Shown here: positions 43,987 to 52,786 of the stretch, piece by piece | Layout: every line of letters starts with the position of its first letter | Numbering within the stretch: position 1 is the stretch's first letter | DNA from: Alistipes sp. | GTDB lineage: Bacteria > Bacteroidota > Bacteroidia > Bacteroidales > Rikenellaceae | NCBI GenBank assembly: GCA_020026435.1 | Contig: JAHHQK010000001.1 | Location: 100,658 to 164,657 of the forward strand | DNA: 64,000 bases | Reading direction: 5' to 3' | Made by a program: the position numbers and the translations under genes | Notes under the pieces: generated by a model | What the model saw: only the letters and a program-made list of their open reading frames with translations | Database searches by the model: none | What the model was told of the DNA's origin: nothing

Positions 43987-46209
43987 TTAATCCATCCCCA
44001 GAAGCCTGCCGAGCAGAGGCAGCACTTTGGAGGCATCCTCTTCATGGCAGGAATGCGACCCGACGGCCGCTCCGGAACGGGGTCCGTCCGACTCAAAACT
44101 TTTGGCCTTCTCGCCGAGTTTGCGACGCTCGGGTGTGGTGAAATTGCTGAATGTGCGTCGGATCACCGGAAGCAGCTCCCTGAAATTCGCGTCACTCAGA
44201 CCGCAGAGCCAGCCATTCACGAGTTGCCACAGATTGTCGTCCAGCAGCAGCACCGAACCCGATGCACGCAGGAATCCCTCGAACCAGTATGCAACATCGG
44301 AAGGTGCGTTGCCCACCGAAGAATAGAAACTCAGGGTATCCCCCATCTCTTCACGCGAGATCCGTCCCTTGTCGTAGAGTATGCGTGCGGCATAGCCCGA
44401 AAGCAGCGGATGCGTTCCCGATGAATTGCGGATCTGCTGTACAAACTCATACCACATGGCGTTCAGTTCCTCATCATCGAGTGTGGACACGGCATAATCG
44501 GTAGCCGACAGGTGTTCAAGCAGTTCTCCGGCAGCCTCCTCGTCGATGTTGATGCAGACGAGCAGACCTCCGGCAAGTATGCGTGCCACCATGGCCCGGA
44601 GCATATGGCCTACATGACTGAAATCCAGATTGCGAACATCGCCATAGCGGACGATGTTCACCAGGTCGGGAACCGCTTCCATCATCTCCACAATATCCGT
44701 GGATGCCGCAGACAGACGGTCGAGCCGCAGGGTCATAGCCTCCACCAGCTCCGGGAGGTTGGCCGGAATGACCCGGTTGAGGAGTCCCGTGAGTTCGGGA
44801 ATGCGCACAAGAGTGCCCATACGGTCCGAGACGTACTTCTGCACGGCCTCCTCCACGGTATTGCCCCATACGGCGCGCTCGATGATGGCGACGATCTGTT
44901 CGGGGCGGTGGTAAAGGCTCCATTTTTCCTTGAACGTACCCTTGCCGCCTGCCGCTTCCGGCTTGACCCAGTCGATATCCAGCAAGACCAGGCGGTGGAA
45001 GAGCAGACTGCGTTCCAGATCGGTCTCCTTGCGCAGGTCAAGTGTCATCTCCTTTATTTCCGCCGAGAAAGGGACACGCAGGCGTTTCTGCTGCCGTTCC
45101 ACATCAATCAGAAGAGGGACTTTGGGTACCGCATCCGGCACTTTTCCCAGACGGTTGCCCACGATAAGCGATTCCCGGACAAGTTGCAGCAGCATGTCGT
45201 CCCCGAAGCCCATCACGGTGGTCACCGCCTCGTTGTATTCCTCAAGCGTCGGGGCAGGCAATCCCCGCAACGCGGCTGTCGTCTGCGCCAGACGGACTGT
45301 TTCGATTACGTGGGCCACCGAGATGTCCATGTTCCGCTCTCGCAACAGGGCCGCTATACGGCTGATCCACAGCGTGCCGTCATCCTCCGGATGATGCCAC
45401 AGGTAATGGTACCATCCCGGAGAATCTATACCCGCCCCGTAGCCGCTGCGGAAGGTGAGACGGTCGTAGGTCCACGGAATCCACGTACACTCGACCCTGA
45501 CCTTCGGAAGTCCTTTCAGCAGTTCGTTGTCATCCTTCACTTTCGGCATGTTCTCCAGCGCGGGAACGTGCCATGCACCGCAGACCACGGCGATACGCTC
45601 GAAACCCTCCTTCTGTGCATTGCGAATCATGCGGCGCATCCACGCCTCGCGGACAAGATCCCTGCGGGAGGTATGTCCGGGAAGGGCTTCCCTGAGCGCG
45701 GTCACCGCTTCCTTGACGGCCTCGAAGATGCCGCTGCCGTCCCGGCGCTGCTCGATGTTCATGTTCCACCACGATTCACCGTCGGGATAGCCGGCCGCTT
45801 CGGCCAGCAGGTCAAACGGATCGCCCGGGGATTCGATGCTTTCCCCGCTTGCTTCTCCCGACCTGTCGTCCTCCTGTTTTATGGTCTCGAAGGCCAGGGA
45901 ATGGGTAAGCGGAAGGTCGAAGAAACGCAACACGACCCCCTCCCGAAGGGCATGGCTCAATGTCTGCCATTCGGGCGAAAAGTCTGCAAACGGATAGAAT
46001 ACGGCATTCTGCGGAACATCGGGCTGATAGCCGAGCAGGGCCACCGGAGGTTTCATCTGCCCGTCGGAGACGAACGCCATGAGGGCCTCGGCCTCGGCCG
46101 GTCCTTCGAGCAGGATGAGGTCGGGACGTATCTGCTCCAGCCGCTGCACGATATTGCGGCACGAGCCGGGTCCGTGATGACGTATTCCCAATAAATGAAT
46201 GTCTGTCAT
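43987..46209 (-). CDS. DUF5682 family protein with TIKI/TraB-like GxxH motifs
   Basis: The 740-residue protein opens with IHLLGIRHHGPGSC, giving a GxxH motif (Gly8-His11), followed by LILLEGPAEAE (Glu35). Near residue 185 there is REAWMRRMI and then VVCGAWHVPAL, a second GxxH motif (Gly211-His214). This order resembles the TIKI/TraB/EreA/ChaN superfamily of probable metal-dependent hydrolases. The remaining about 500 residues are mostly helical and unrecognised. No signal peptide or membrane segment is seen. It sits between the MoxR and VWA genes in a tight operon. The DUF number comes from recall of this gene neighbourhood; the superfamily link is an inference from motifs. Confidence 0.8.
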   Translation of the reverse strand: MTDIHLLGIRHHGPGSCRNIVQRLEQIRPDLILLEGPAEAEALMAFVSDGQMKPPVALLGYQPDVPQNAVFYPFADFSPEWQTLSHALREGVVLRFFDLPLTHSLAFETIKQEDDRSGEASGESIESPGDPFDLLAEAAGYPDGESWWNMNIEQRRDGSGIFEAVKEAVTALREALPGHTSRRDLVREAWMRRMIRNAQKEGFERIAVVCGAWHVPALENMPKVKDDNELLKGLPKVRVECTWIPWTYDRLTFRSGYGAGIDSPGWYHYLWHHPEDDGTLWISRIAALLRERNMDISVAHVIETVRLAQTTAALRGLPAPTLEEYNEAVTTVMGFGDDMLLQLVRESLIVGNRLGKVPDAVPKVPLLIDVERQQKRLRVPFSAEIKEMTLDLRKETDLERSLLFHRLVLLDIDWVKPEAAGGKGTFKEKWSLYHRPEQIVAIIERAVWGNTVEEAVQKYVSDRMGTLVRIPELTGLLNRVIPANLPELVEAMTLRLDRLSAASTDIVEMMEAVPDLVNIVRYGDVRNLDFSHVGHMLRAMVARILAGGLLVCINIDEEAAGELLEHLSATDYAVSTLDDEELNAMWYEFVQQIRNSSGTHPLLSGYAARILYDKGRISREEMGDTLSFYSSVGNAPSDVAYWFEGFLRASGSVLLLDDNLWQLVNGWLCGLSDANFRELLPVIRRTFSNFTTPERRKLGEKAKSFESDGPRSGAAVGSHSCHEEDASKVLPLLGRLLGMD

Positions 46210-46235
46210 AGCCTAACAGGTACTAAGTCCGACCA

Positions 46236-47315
46236 TCAGAGCATATCGCGTGAAGCCCTGTAAATGTCCTTCCATCCGTCGCGGTTCTTGACCACCGTTT
46301 CCATATACTCCTGCCATACCACCTTGTCCTGCACCGGGTCTTTCACCACGGCACCGAGGATACCTGACACAAGGTCTTCGGCATGGATCTGTCCGTCACC
46401 GAAATAGCCGGCCATCGCCAGGCCGTTGTTCACCACCGATATGGCTTCGGCCGTGCTCAATGTGCCGCTCGGTGTCTTGAGCTTCGTCTTGCCGTCACCG
46501 GTGGCTCCCTGGCGTAGCTCGCGGAAGATGGTGACCACACGGCGGATTTCCTCCAGGGCTGGTTTCTCTGGCGGCAGCTCCATCACCTTCTCGAAACTCC
46601 CCACACGGCGGCGTACAATGTCAACTTCTTCCTCAAGCGTGTCGGGCAACGGGAGGATGACCGTATTGAAACGGCGTTTGAGCGCACTGGAAAGGTCATT
46701 GACGCCCTTGTCCCTGTTGTTGGCTGTGGCGATGATGTTGAATCCACGGACGGCCTGCACCTCCTTGTTCAGTTCGGGGATGGGCAGGGTCTTTTCCGAA
46801 AGGATGGTGATGAGCGTATCCTGCACATCGGAACCGATGCGCGTAAGCTCCTCGATACGGCCGATCTTGCCTTCCTGCATGGCCTGCATGACGGGAGTCT
46901 GCACCAGAGCCCCTTCACTGGGTCCCTCGGCCAGCAGACGGGCATAGTTCCAGCCGTAGCGGATAGCCTCCTCACCCGTGCCGGCCGTACCTTGCACGAT
47001 GAGGGTGGAGTTGCCCGATATGGCTGCCGCCATGTGCTCACTGACCCAGCTCTTGGCCGTACCGGGAAGTCCGTACAGAAGCAGTGCCCGGTCAGTGACC
47101 AGCGTAGCCACGGCAATTTCCATCAGGCGGCGGTTGCCTATGTATTTGGGTGAGACCTCGAAACCGTCTTTCAATGTTCCTCCCATGAGGTAGGTGACCA
47201 CGGACTGGGGTGACATCTCCCAGTTTTCGGGTATGGGGTGGGTCTCGTTCTTTTTCAGCTCATGAAGTTCTTCGGCGAATTGTTGCTCGGCGTGTTGTCT
47301 TAATAAAGTACTCAT
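46236..47315 (-). CDS. MoxR-type AAA+ ATPase
   Basis: The 359-residue protein is a MoxR-like AAA+ ATPase: Walker A GLPGTAKSWVS (near residue 83-90), the Walker B region reads GKIGRIEELTRI with Glu-Glu where Asp-Glu is usual, sensor 1 is FNIIATANNRDKG, and LKRRFNTV contains the arginine finger region. It probably remodels a protein substrate with the VWA protein as adaptor. It lies 19 bases after the DUF5691 gene and 26 bases before the DUF5682 gene. Confidence 0.9.
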   Translation of the reverse strand: MSTLLRQHAEQQFAEELHELKKNETHPIPENWEMSPQSVVTYLMGGTLKDGFEVSPKYIGNRRLMEIAVATLVTDRALLLYGLPGTAKSWVSEHMAAAISGNSTLIVQGTAGTGEEAIRYGWNYARLLAEGPSEGALVQTPVMQAMQEGKIGRIEELTRIGSDVQDTLITILSEKTLPIPELNKEVQAVRGFNIIATANNRDKGVNDLSSALKRRFNTVILPLPDTLEEEVDIVRRRVGSFEKVMELPPEKPALEEIRRVVTIFRELRQGATGDGKTKLKTPSGTLSTAEAISVVNNGLAMAGYFGDGQIHAEDLVSGILGAVVKDPVQDKVVWQEYMETVVKNRDGWKDIYRASRDML

Positions 47316-47334
47316 ATCTGTGTGGTTTTTAGAT

Positions 47335-48810
47335 TCAATCGTTAAACAGGTTGTCGATTTCGGATTTCAGATCCATGAATTCCTGCAACTTGGTGCAGAA
47401 TTCGCGGATGGAGGGCACTCCGTCTGTCAGGGCAAGAGTCCTGGCGGAGACCTCATCCCTGAGGTGCGGCGACAGATGCAGTGCCAGATTTTCGGCCATG
47501 TCGTTGACGTCGCAGAGATATTTCTGGTTGAGAATCCAGGACAGGACGGCAGACGAGAATCCTGGTCCCCAGGGCTCGTCCACGGGGCCGAACCACGAAT
47601 CGTGGATATAGGTGAATTGCTTCACCTTGTCCGGCCATTTGATTTCCTCGCGTTGCGAGGGGGTGAGCATCCCGACCAGTTCGGGTCTGCGGAAATAATA
47701 GTAAGGAGCCTCCTGCAAGGTATGGAAGGCCCATTGGCGGTCCGAAAAATTCAGGATCAGTTCCTCAAGGTTGAAATGTTTCCTGAACGGAGGGTGTTTG
47801 GCCAGTTTACGTGCCGCCTGCTCCTCTCCGCAGTCGAACACCTCGCACCAAAAGTCCAGCGGCACACGTTCGGCAAGTTGTCTAAGGAGAAACTCGGAGT
47901 CATCCTCCTGCTTGTTGCGGCTGATTTCCTCCAGTCCCATTTCCTTCATCTCCGGGGTGTACTCCATCCTGTCGTAGGACCACCCGATGAGTTTGCGGTA
48001 GTGGATATGCCCCCGCAAAAGTTCGCAACAGCGGCTGACCATTGCCGAATCGGGAATCCGGCACAACAGTTTGCGGGCCGTCTCCCTGACGGTACTGCTG
48101 CGATCCGTCGAGGTCACCTCCATCAGGAAAGTCTCGTCGGCCCGGCTCAGATTCGTCAGCAGGCATTCGAGCAGATCGTTGCGATGGTTGGCAGGCTCGC
48201 TCTTCCAGTCCCGACGCAGTTGTTCGAGAGCCGACGAGGGATTTTTCTTCCTCTGCCGGCGGAGCAGATCCCTGCGTTCGGAGTGGGTGGCCGTATCCCA
48301 CGAGGGCTCCTCACCGCCGTTCCCGTCGGCAAGGTCCATCTGCCGGATCAGCCACACACCCCGCTCCCCGCCAAGAACTGTCAGCAGTCGGCGTTCCTCG
48401 AAACGCATGGGATTGTTGCGGTTATAGGCCCGGCGGATCAGCGGCTGAAGGAATTCGGGCAGAATGACCCTCCCCGATTTCCGGGCCCGGCGATAGGCAT
48501 AGACCGCCATATTCTGCGTTCCCTGGAGACGGGCAAAAAGTCGGCACCTGTTCCTGTCGAAATAAGGAAGTTGCTCCTCGGGAGCCGTTTCTATGGGAAG
48601 AAGGCCTTCCGACGACCCGGGCTCCCATCCCGAATGCCGGTATGCAAAAACGGCGGCGGCCGTCCTGTAAAGGCAGGACTCCGTATCCTCCGATTTTTCG
48701 CGGATTCTTGCAGCCAGTTCCGCCAAAGGCGCAGGCAGATCTGCGGGCACAAACTCGCGGTTGGCTGTACCGAGCAGTGCGGTCTGTATAATCGGTTCAG
48801 TTACGTTCAT
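47335..48810 (-). CDS. DUF5691 family protein
   Basis: The 491-residue protein starts with VTEPIIQTALLGTANRE, a conserved-looking opening, and is predicted to be largely alpha-helical with HEAT-like character (repeated helices such as HRNDLLECLLTNLSRADETFL). No catalytic motif, signal peptide or membrane segment was seen. Proteins of this type occur next to SWIM, MoxR, DUF5682 and VWA genes in distant bacteria. It overlaps the SWIM gene by 14 bases, so the two products are probably made together. The family name is from recall of the neighbourhood. Confidence 0.75.
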   Translation of the reverse strand: MNVTEPIIQTALLGTANREFVPADLPAPLAELAARIREKSEDTESCLYRTAAAVFAYRHSGWEPGSSEGLLPIETAPEEQLPYFDRNRCRLFARLQGTQNMAVYAYRRARKSGRVILPEFLQPLIRRAYNRNNPMRFEERRLLTVLGGERGVWLIRQMDLADGNGGEEPSWDTATHSERRDLLRRQRKKNPSSALEQLRRDWKSEPANHRNDLLECLLTNLSRADETFLMEVTSTDRSSTVRETARKLLCRIPDSAMVSRCCELLRGHIHYRKLIGWSYDRMEYTPEMKEMGLEEISRNKQEDDSEFLLRQLAERVPLDFWCEVFDCGEEQAARKLAKHPPFRKHFNLEELILNFSDRQWAFHTLQEAPYYYFRRPELVGMLTPSQREEIKWPDKVKQFTYIHDSWFGPVDEPWGPGFSSAVLSWILNQKYLCDVNDMAENLALHLSPHLRDEVSARTLALTDGVPSIREFCTKLQEFMDLKSEIDNLFND

Positions 48811-50128
48811 CTCTCCAGGTGTGATATTCGTTGTTGTACCAAATGGATTTCAATTCCCACCTATCCCCGTTGGCTATGGCCAGAGCAGAGAACGGACGCC
48901 CTCCGGTGACGGCCAGGATGTCGACATAGGTCTCTTCGGGCATCACCGCCGTCACAGCATCACCGCCGGCGTCCACAAGACTGTAACCCGAACCGTTGCG
49001 GGTCACGCTCACCCCGCCCACGAGCAGGGGAACGTCCTCAGAAAACGGATTCGCGGTCATGGCCCGGCGGTACGATGCCGCCGCACGCTGCAAGTCGGGG
49101 CAAAACTCCGGCACAAAGGTCTCTTCCGAGAGGGTATCCTCCCGAAACAAAGCCCTGCGGCACTCTTCCGTCCCGTTGTAAAAGCACAGCGACCCTTCGT
49201 ACACGCTGCCCGGGACGCGGCTTTCGGACGAAAAAGTCCCGGCTACGGCAAAGTTCAGATACCGGGCCATACGTCCGCTCCGCTTGCCGTAGAGCCAGTA
49301 GATGTCGGTGTTGAGGTCATTGACCCTGCGCGACTGCTTGTGCAAGACGAGCCAGCTGTCGGTCACAGCCTCCCGAGCCAGAACATTCTCCTTGGATTGG
49401 GGGTATCCGATCAATGTACGGATTTCGTCCTTCCACTCCGGTGAAAGACGGTCGAGGTTCCTATACCCCTGCATCAGCAGGTAAAGCCGACTCATACCCT
49501 CCGTAAGTTCAGCCTTCCAGCCCTCCTCGCCGAAGTCGATTGTCTCCATCGCCCTTAATCGTCCGGCCAAACCGGGAGCCTGGGCATCGATCATGCGACG
49601 GGCCATGTTGTCGAACAGGCTGTCGGCCCGTTCCGGTACATTCAGCAGACCGTTGCGCAGCAGATCCTTCATCCATGTCTCCAGGTCGGATATTCCGTCC
49701 AGCACCTTGCGGTGACGTTTCTCCTGACGCTTGGCCTGTGCGGCTTCGTCGACCGGGGTTTCGCTTCGGGCTTTCTGCTCCTTCTTTTCGGCCTTCTCCT
49801 GACGTTTGGCGAGCCATGCTGTCACCCATTCCGGTTCTTCGCCCGGCGTGAACTGGTCAGGCTGGCGGGCATACAGCAACAGCAGGCCAAGCCCGTGCTT
49901 GCACGGGAATTTGCGGCTCGGGCAGGAACACTTGAACGCTATGTCCGTCAAGTCGATCACCGTCTGATAGGGATTCTTTCCGCTTCCCTGGCAATGTCCC
50001 CAGACGGCGCGGTCGCTACACGCTCTCAGTACCCATTTGCTCAAGGTCGCAAGTCCTTTGCCGGCCTTCACCGATGAGTCGTCGGGCGCGAGTTGCAGGA
50101 TCTGTTCTTCTGTCAAATTCAATGGCAT
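48797..50128 (-). CDS. SWIM zinc-finger protein
   Basis: The ATG at 50128 gives 443 residues; a TTG three codons upstream is less likely. The SWIM finger is KCSCPSRKFPCKH (Cys67, Cys69, Cys76, His78) preceded by the usual beta strands. SWIM fingers bind DNA or proteins. A charged Lys/Glu/Arg coiled stretch (about 108-145) follows, and the C-terminal half is unrecognised. It is the second gene of the operon and overlaps the DUF5691 gene, suggesting a stable complex. Confidence 0.87.
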   Translation of the reverse strand: MPLNLTEEQILQLAPDDSSVKAGKGLATLSKWVLRACSDRAVWGHCQGSGKNPYQTVIDLTDIAFKCSCPSRKFPCKHGLGLLLLYARQPDQFTPGEEPEWVTAWLAKRQEKAEKKEQKARSETPVDEAAQAKRQEKRHRKVLDGISDLETWMKDLLRNGLLNVPERADSLFDNMARRMIDAQAPGLAGRLRAMETIDFGEEGWKAELTEGMSRLYLLMQGYRNLDRLSPEWKDEIRTLIGYPQSKENVLAREAVTDSWLVLHKQSRRVNDLNTDIYWLYGKRSGRMARYLNFAVAGTFSSESRVPGSVYEGSLCFYNGTEECRRALFREDTLSEETFVPEFCPDLQRAAASYRRAMTANPFSEDVPLLVGGVSVTRNGSGYSLVDAGGDAVTAVMPEETYVDILAVTGGRPFSALAIANGDRWELKSIWYNNEYHTWRDERN

Positions 50129-50154
50129 AAGCAACAAGTTAATTGATCTTTAAA

Positions 50155-51030
50155 TCATTCCCGATTCCCTGCGGCATATTCTCCCGTGTTGATGTCAAGC
50201 ACAGAACGCCCAGGTTGTATCAGCGCGTCTTCGTATTGGCATTTCCATCGGATGCTGCTGTCCATACCCCCGTCATTGATTCCATCGACGGTTTCTCCCG
50301 AATCTATTTCATTGCCGCTTGCCAGCAGATAGGAAGCCACATTATAGGCATGGTTCACTACCCGGTTCGGATCAAGTCCGCGGAAGTGATACTGCAGGTC
50401 AGACAGAAAGAGCGTATTCATCCCGAGAGTATCGACCAGCATGTCGTCGGAACCCTGAATCGTGAAGAAACGGACGTTCACGGCATAGCGGATAAACCGG
50501 TCAGGACCTTCTATCTGATTGCCGCGGATCACCTCCGCCTCGAACAGTTTCCCGCTGCCGCTGAAGAAAAACGCTTCGCAGGACGGGAACAGTTCGGCGA
50601 GCGCTTCGAGGTAGTCCATTTCCAGATTGGCGCGTTCCAGCGAAGGCAGGCCGCGGGCAAGAAAGTCGGTAGCGAGCATACTGTACCGACATTCCTCCAG
50701 AATCCGGTCACGCCCCTCCAGACAGTCCCACATCTGGTTTCGGGTGAAGTCGTCCACCGTCTTTCCGTCAAAGTCCATGCACGGAGTCATCAGGAGCTGC
50801 ACGGGGACTTTCCCATCCTCAAACTCCACCATGTGGTCCAGGACGGTGATGAAGACAGACTTGTCATCACCTTCGTGGCATTCCACATTGCCGAAATGCT
50901 TCCGGCAGACGTCGGCCACCCTCTGTGCGGAAGGCAATTCAACCGGGTTCTTGAACAGCAGATTTATAAATAAGGGGCCTCCGGGCTGCAACTCCTTTGT
51001 ATTCAGGTCTTGTTGAAATACTTGGCTCAT
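50155..51030 (-). CDS. DUF4261 domain protein
   Basis: The start at 51030 gives 291 residues; an ATG at 51060 would add ten residues and cannot be excluded, since the promoter box allows both. The sequence (PGGPLFINLLFKNPVELPSA, CMDFDGKTVDDFTRNQMWDC, then HAYNVASYLLASGNEIDSGE) fits DUF4261 proteins, which are of unknown function. It appears soluble. It is the first gene of the operon that continues with the SWIM, DUF5691, MoxR, DUF5682, VWA and TPR genes, 26 bases upstream of the SWIM gene. DUF4261 is not always part of this neighbourhood, so it may be an accessory or regulatory member. Confidence 0.7.
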   Translation of the reverse strand: MSQVFQQDLNTKELQPGGPLFINLLFKNPVELPSAQRVADVCRKHFGNVECHEGDDKSVFITVLDHMVEFEDGKVPVQLLMTPCMDFDGKTVDDFTRNQMWDCLEGRDRILEECRYSMLATDFLARGLPSLERANLEMDYLEALAELFPSCEAFFFSGSGKLFEAEVIRGNQIEGPDRFIRYAVNVRFFTIQGSDDMLVDTLGMNTLFLSDLQYHFRGLDPNRVVNHAYNVASYLLASGNEIDSGETVDGINDGGMDSSIRWKCQYEDALIQPGRSVLDINTGEYAAGNRE

Positions 51031-51069
51031 ATTCAGTCTGGTTGGTTTAATTCGTTTCATTTTCTATAT

Positions 51070-51099
51070 GCAAGATAGATATTTCATGCAAAAAAACAA
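51070..51099 (-). promoter_or_regulatory. Candidate promoter of DUF4261-SWIM-MoxR-VWA operon
   Basis: On the minus strand TTG is followed after 19 bases by TATCTTGC, a near match to TAnnTTTG. The expected transcription start is just upstream of the ATG at 51060, about 33 bases before the preferred ATG at 51030. Confidence 0.45.
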
Positions 51100-51144
51100 T
51101 ACACAAACGGAGAGTAACGACAAAAATTCCAACTCTTTTTTTCA

Positions 51145-51345
51145 TCAGTATTCCTGTTGCGATACAGGTTCATCCGTGCCGAAGGAGACAATCACCTGTA
51201 CATCAGGCACATCAGCACCGTTAGCACGCATGAGATCCCGACAGGCAGCCGCCCTTGTAAAATATCCGGATCCATCGGGACGGGGCACACTTTCCCCAAA
51301 CGAACGTCCTTCGCAGAGTCCGACCGAAATGCCGTGATTTCCAAC
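51145..51345 (-). pseudogene. Possible 3' remnant of a lost gene
   Basis: A minus-strand frame of 66 codons without a plausible start codon reads like real protein: GLCEGRSFGESVPRPDGSGY, RAAACRDLMRANGADVPDVQ and IVSFGTDEPVSQQEY before a stop. A TGA directly precedes it. Codon use (GC-rich third positions) resembles the neighbouring genes. It could be the tail of a gene that once headed the downstream operon and was truncated by a deletion. No family was recognised. Confidence 0.35.
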
Positions 51346-51406
51346 TCAGGCCCACAAGTTTAAGATTATTCTTTTCAAAATCCATCCGTATTTAAGCAAG
51401 TTTTCG

Positions 51407-51414
51407 TACCTTTG
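51407..51414 (+). promoter_or_regulatory. -7 promoter box of ruvB
   Basis: TACCTTTG ends seven bases before the ruvB ATG, predicting a transcript that starts at or within a few bases of the start codon. Confidence 0.6.
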
Positions 51415-51421
51415 TCCAAGT

Positions 51422-52426
51422 ATGTCAATAGTAAGAAACACAGAGAGCGATCTCGAATTTGAAAATAAGATCCGTCCCCAGGAACTGGAAAACTTCTCGG
51501 GACAGGACAAGATCGTCGAGAATCTCCGCATCTTCATCAAGGCCGCCTTGATGCGCGGCGATTCGCTCGACCACGTCTTGTTGCACGGACCTCCGGGTCT
51601 GGGCAAGACCACCCTGGCCAACATCATCGCCAACGAGATGGGAGCCGAACTGCGCGTCACGTCGGGTCCCGTACTCGACAAACCGGGCGATCTGGCCGGT
51701 TTGCTCACGAATCTGAATCCCGGCGATGTGCTCTTCATCGACGAGATCCACCGTCTGAGCCCCATTGTCGAGGAGTATCTCTACTCGGCCATGGAGGACT
51801 ACAAGATCGACATCGTACTCGACAAGGGCCCCTCGGCCCGATCCATACAGATCGAACTGGCCCCCTTCACACTGATCGGCGCCACGACTCGCAGCGGTCT
51901 GCTCACCTCGCCGCTTCGTGCGCGATTCGGCATATCGTGCCACCTGGAATACTACGACTCGAAGGTTCTGTCGGGCATCGTGAAGCGTTCGGCCCGGATT
52001 CTCGACGTCTCGATCGACGACGAGGCGGCTCTGGAGATCGCCATGCGCTCGCGCGGCACACCGCGTATCGCCAACGCCCTGCTGAGGCGTGTGCGTGACT
52101 TCGCAATGGTCAAGGGAGAAGGGCACATCGACCTGGAGATCACACGGTTTGCCCTCTCGGCTCTGAACATCGATTCGCGCGGTCTGGACAGCATGGACAA
52201 CAAGATCCTGGGTACGATCATCGAGAAATTCAAGGGCGGGCCCGTAGGTCTGAACACCGTGGCCACGGCCGTCGGCGAAGACGGAGGCACGATAGAGGAG
52301 GTCTATGAGCCGTTCCTGATCAAGGAGGGATTCTTGAAACGCACCCCCCGTGGCCGCGAGGTCACGGAGTTGGCCTACAAGCACCTGGGATACACAAAGG
52401 CCCCGGGAGAAGACACCTTGTTCTAA
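51422..52426 (+). CDS. ruvB: Holliday junction branch migration helicase RuvB
   Basis: The 334-residue protein has the RuvB layout: Walker A GPPGLGKTTLAN (Lys62), Walker B DVLFIDEIHRL, sensor region GATTRSGLLTSPLRARFG and a C-terminal winged helix (LGYTKAPGEDTLF end). With RuvA it drives branch migration of Holliday junctions. It is transcribed alone between its own promoter and a terminator; ruvA and ruvC are not in the window. Confidence 0.96.
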   Translation: MSIVRNTESDLEFENKIRPQELENFSGQDKIVENLRIFIKAALMRGDSLDHVLLHGPPGLGKTTLANIIANEMGAELRVTSGPVLDKPGDLAGLLTNLNPGDVLFIDEIHRLSPIVEEYLYSAMEDYKIDIVLDKGPSARSIQIELAPFTLIGATTRSGLLTSPLRARFGISCHLEYYDSKVLSGIVKRSARILDVSIDDEAALEIAMRSRGTPRIANALLRRVRDFAMVKGEGHIDLEITRFALSALNIDSRGLDSMDNKILGTIIEKFKGGPVGLNTVATAVGEDGGTIEEVYEPFLIKEGFLKRTPRGREVTELAYKHLGYTKAPGEDTLF

Positions 52427-52512
52427 GATTCTAACCGGGAGCAAGGACCGATAACGAAGGACTTCGGGAATAAGGAATGAATTCCCCGTTATACATATCT
52501 CCATGAACGGAA

Positions 52513-52540
52513 AATACCGGCCTCGAAGGTCGGTATTTTT
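52513..52540 (+). terminator. Terminator downstream of ruvB
   Basis: AATACCGGCCT pairs with AGGTCGGTATT (one G-T pair) around a three-base loop and is followed by TTTATT. Confidence 0.85.
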
Positions 52541-52786
52541 ATTATACATCGGGGCTGCATCTTCATAAAGAGGACTTTCCCCCGAATCGAGGCGGCTGAG
52601 GGTATCTGTCCGCACAGTCCGCTTAGTCGATGAATCTTTATTTTAATAATAGGTATTCTGATTTCATTGGCCTGCCCATAGCCGAATTGCGCACCGCAGA
52701 TTTTGATGTCTGCGCCTGTCGGATCACGTTCATCAGAAACCCGTCTAAAGAAAACCTGCGCCCCTCGCGGAAGGCCATGAGCCGGG
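52541..52786. other. Intergenic region between ruvB and aroB
   Basis: The two genes converge; together with 52427-52512 about 360 bases lie between them. Apart from the ruvB terminator nothing was recognised, and the small frames present look random. Confidence 0.5.
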
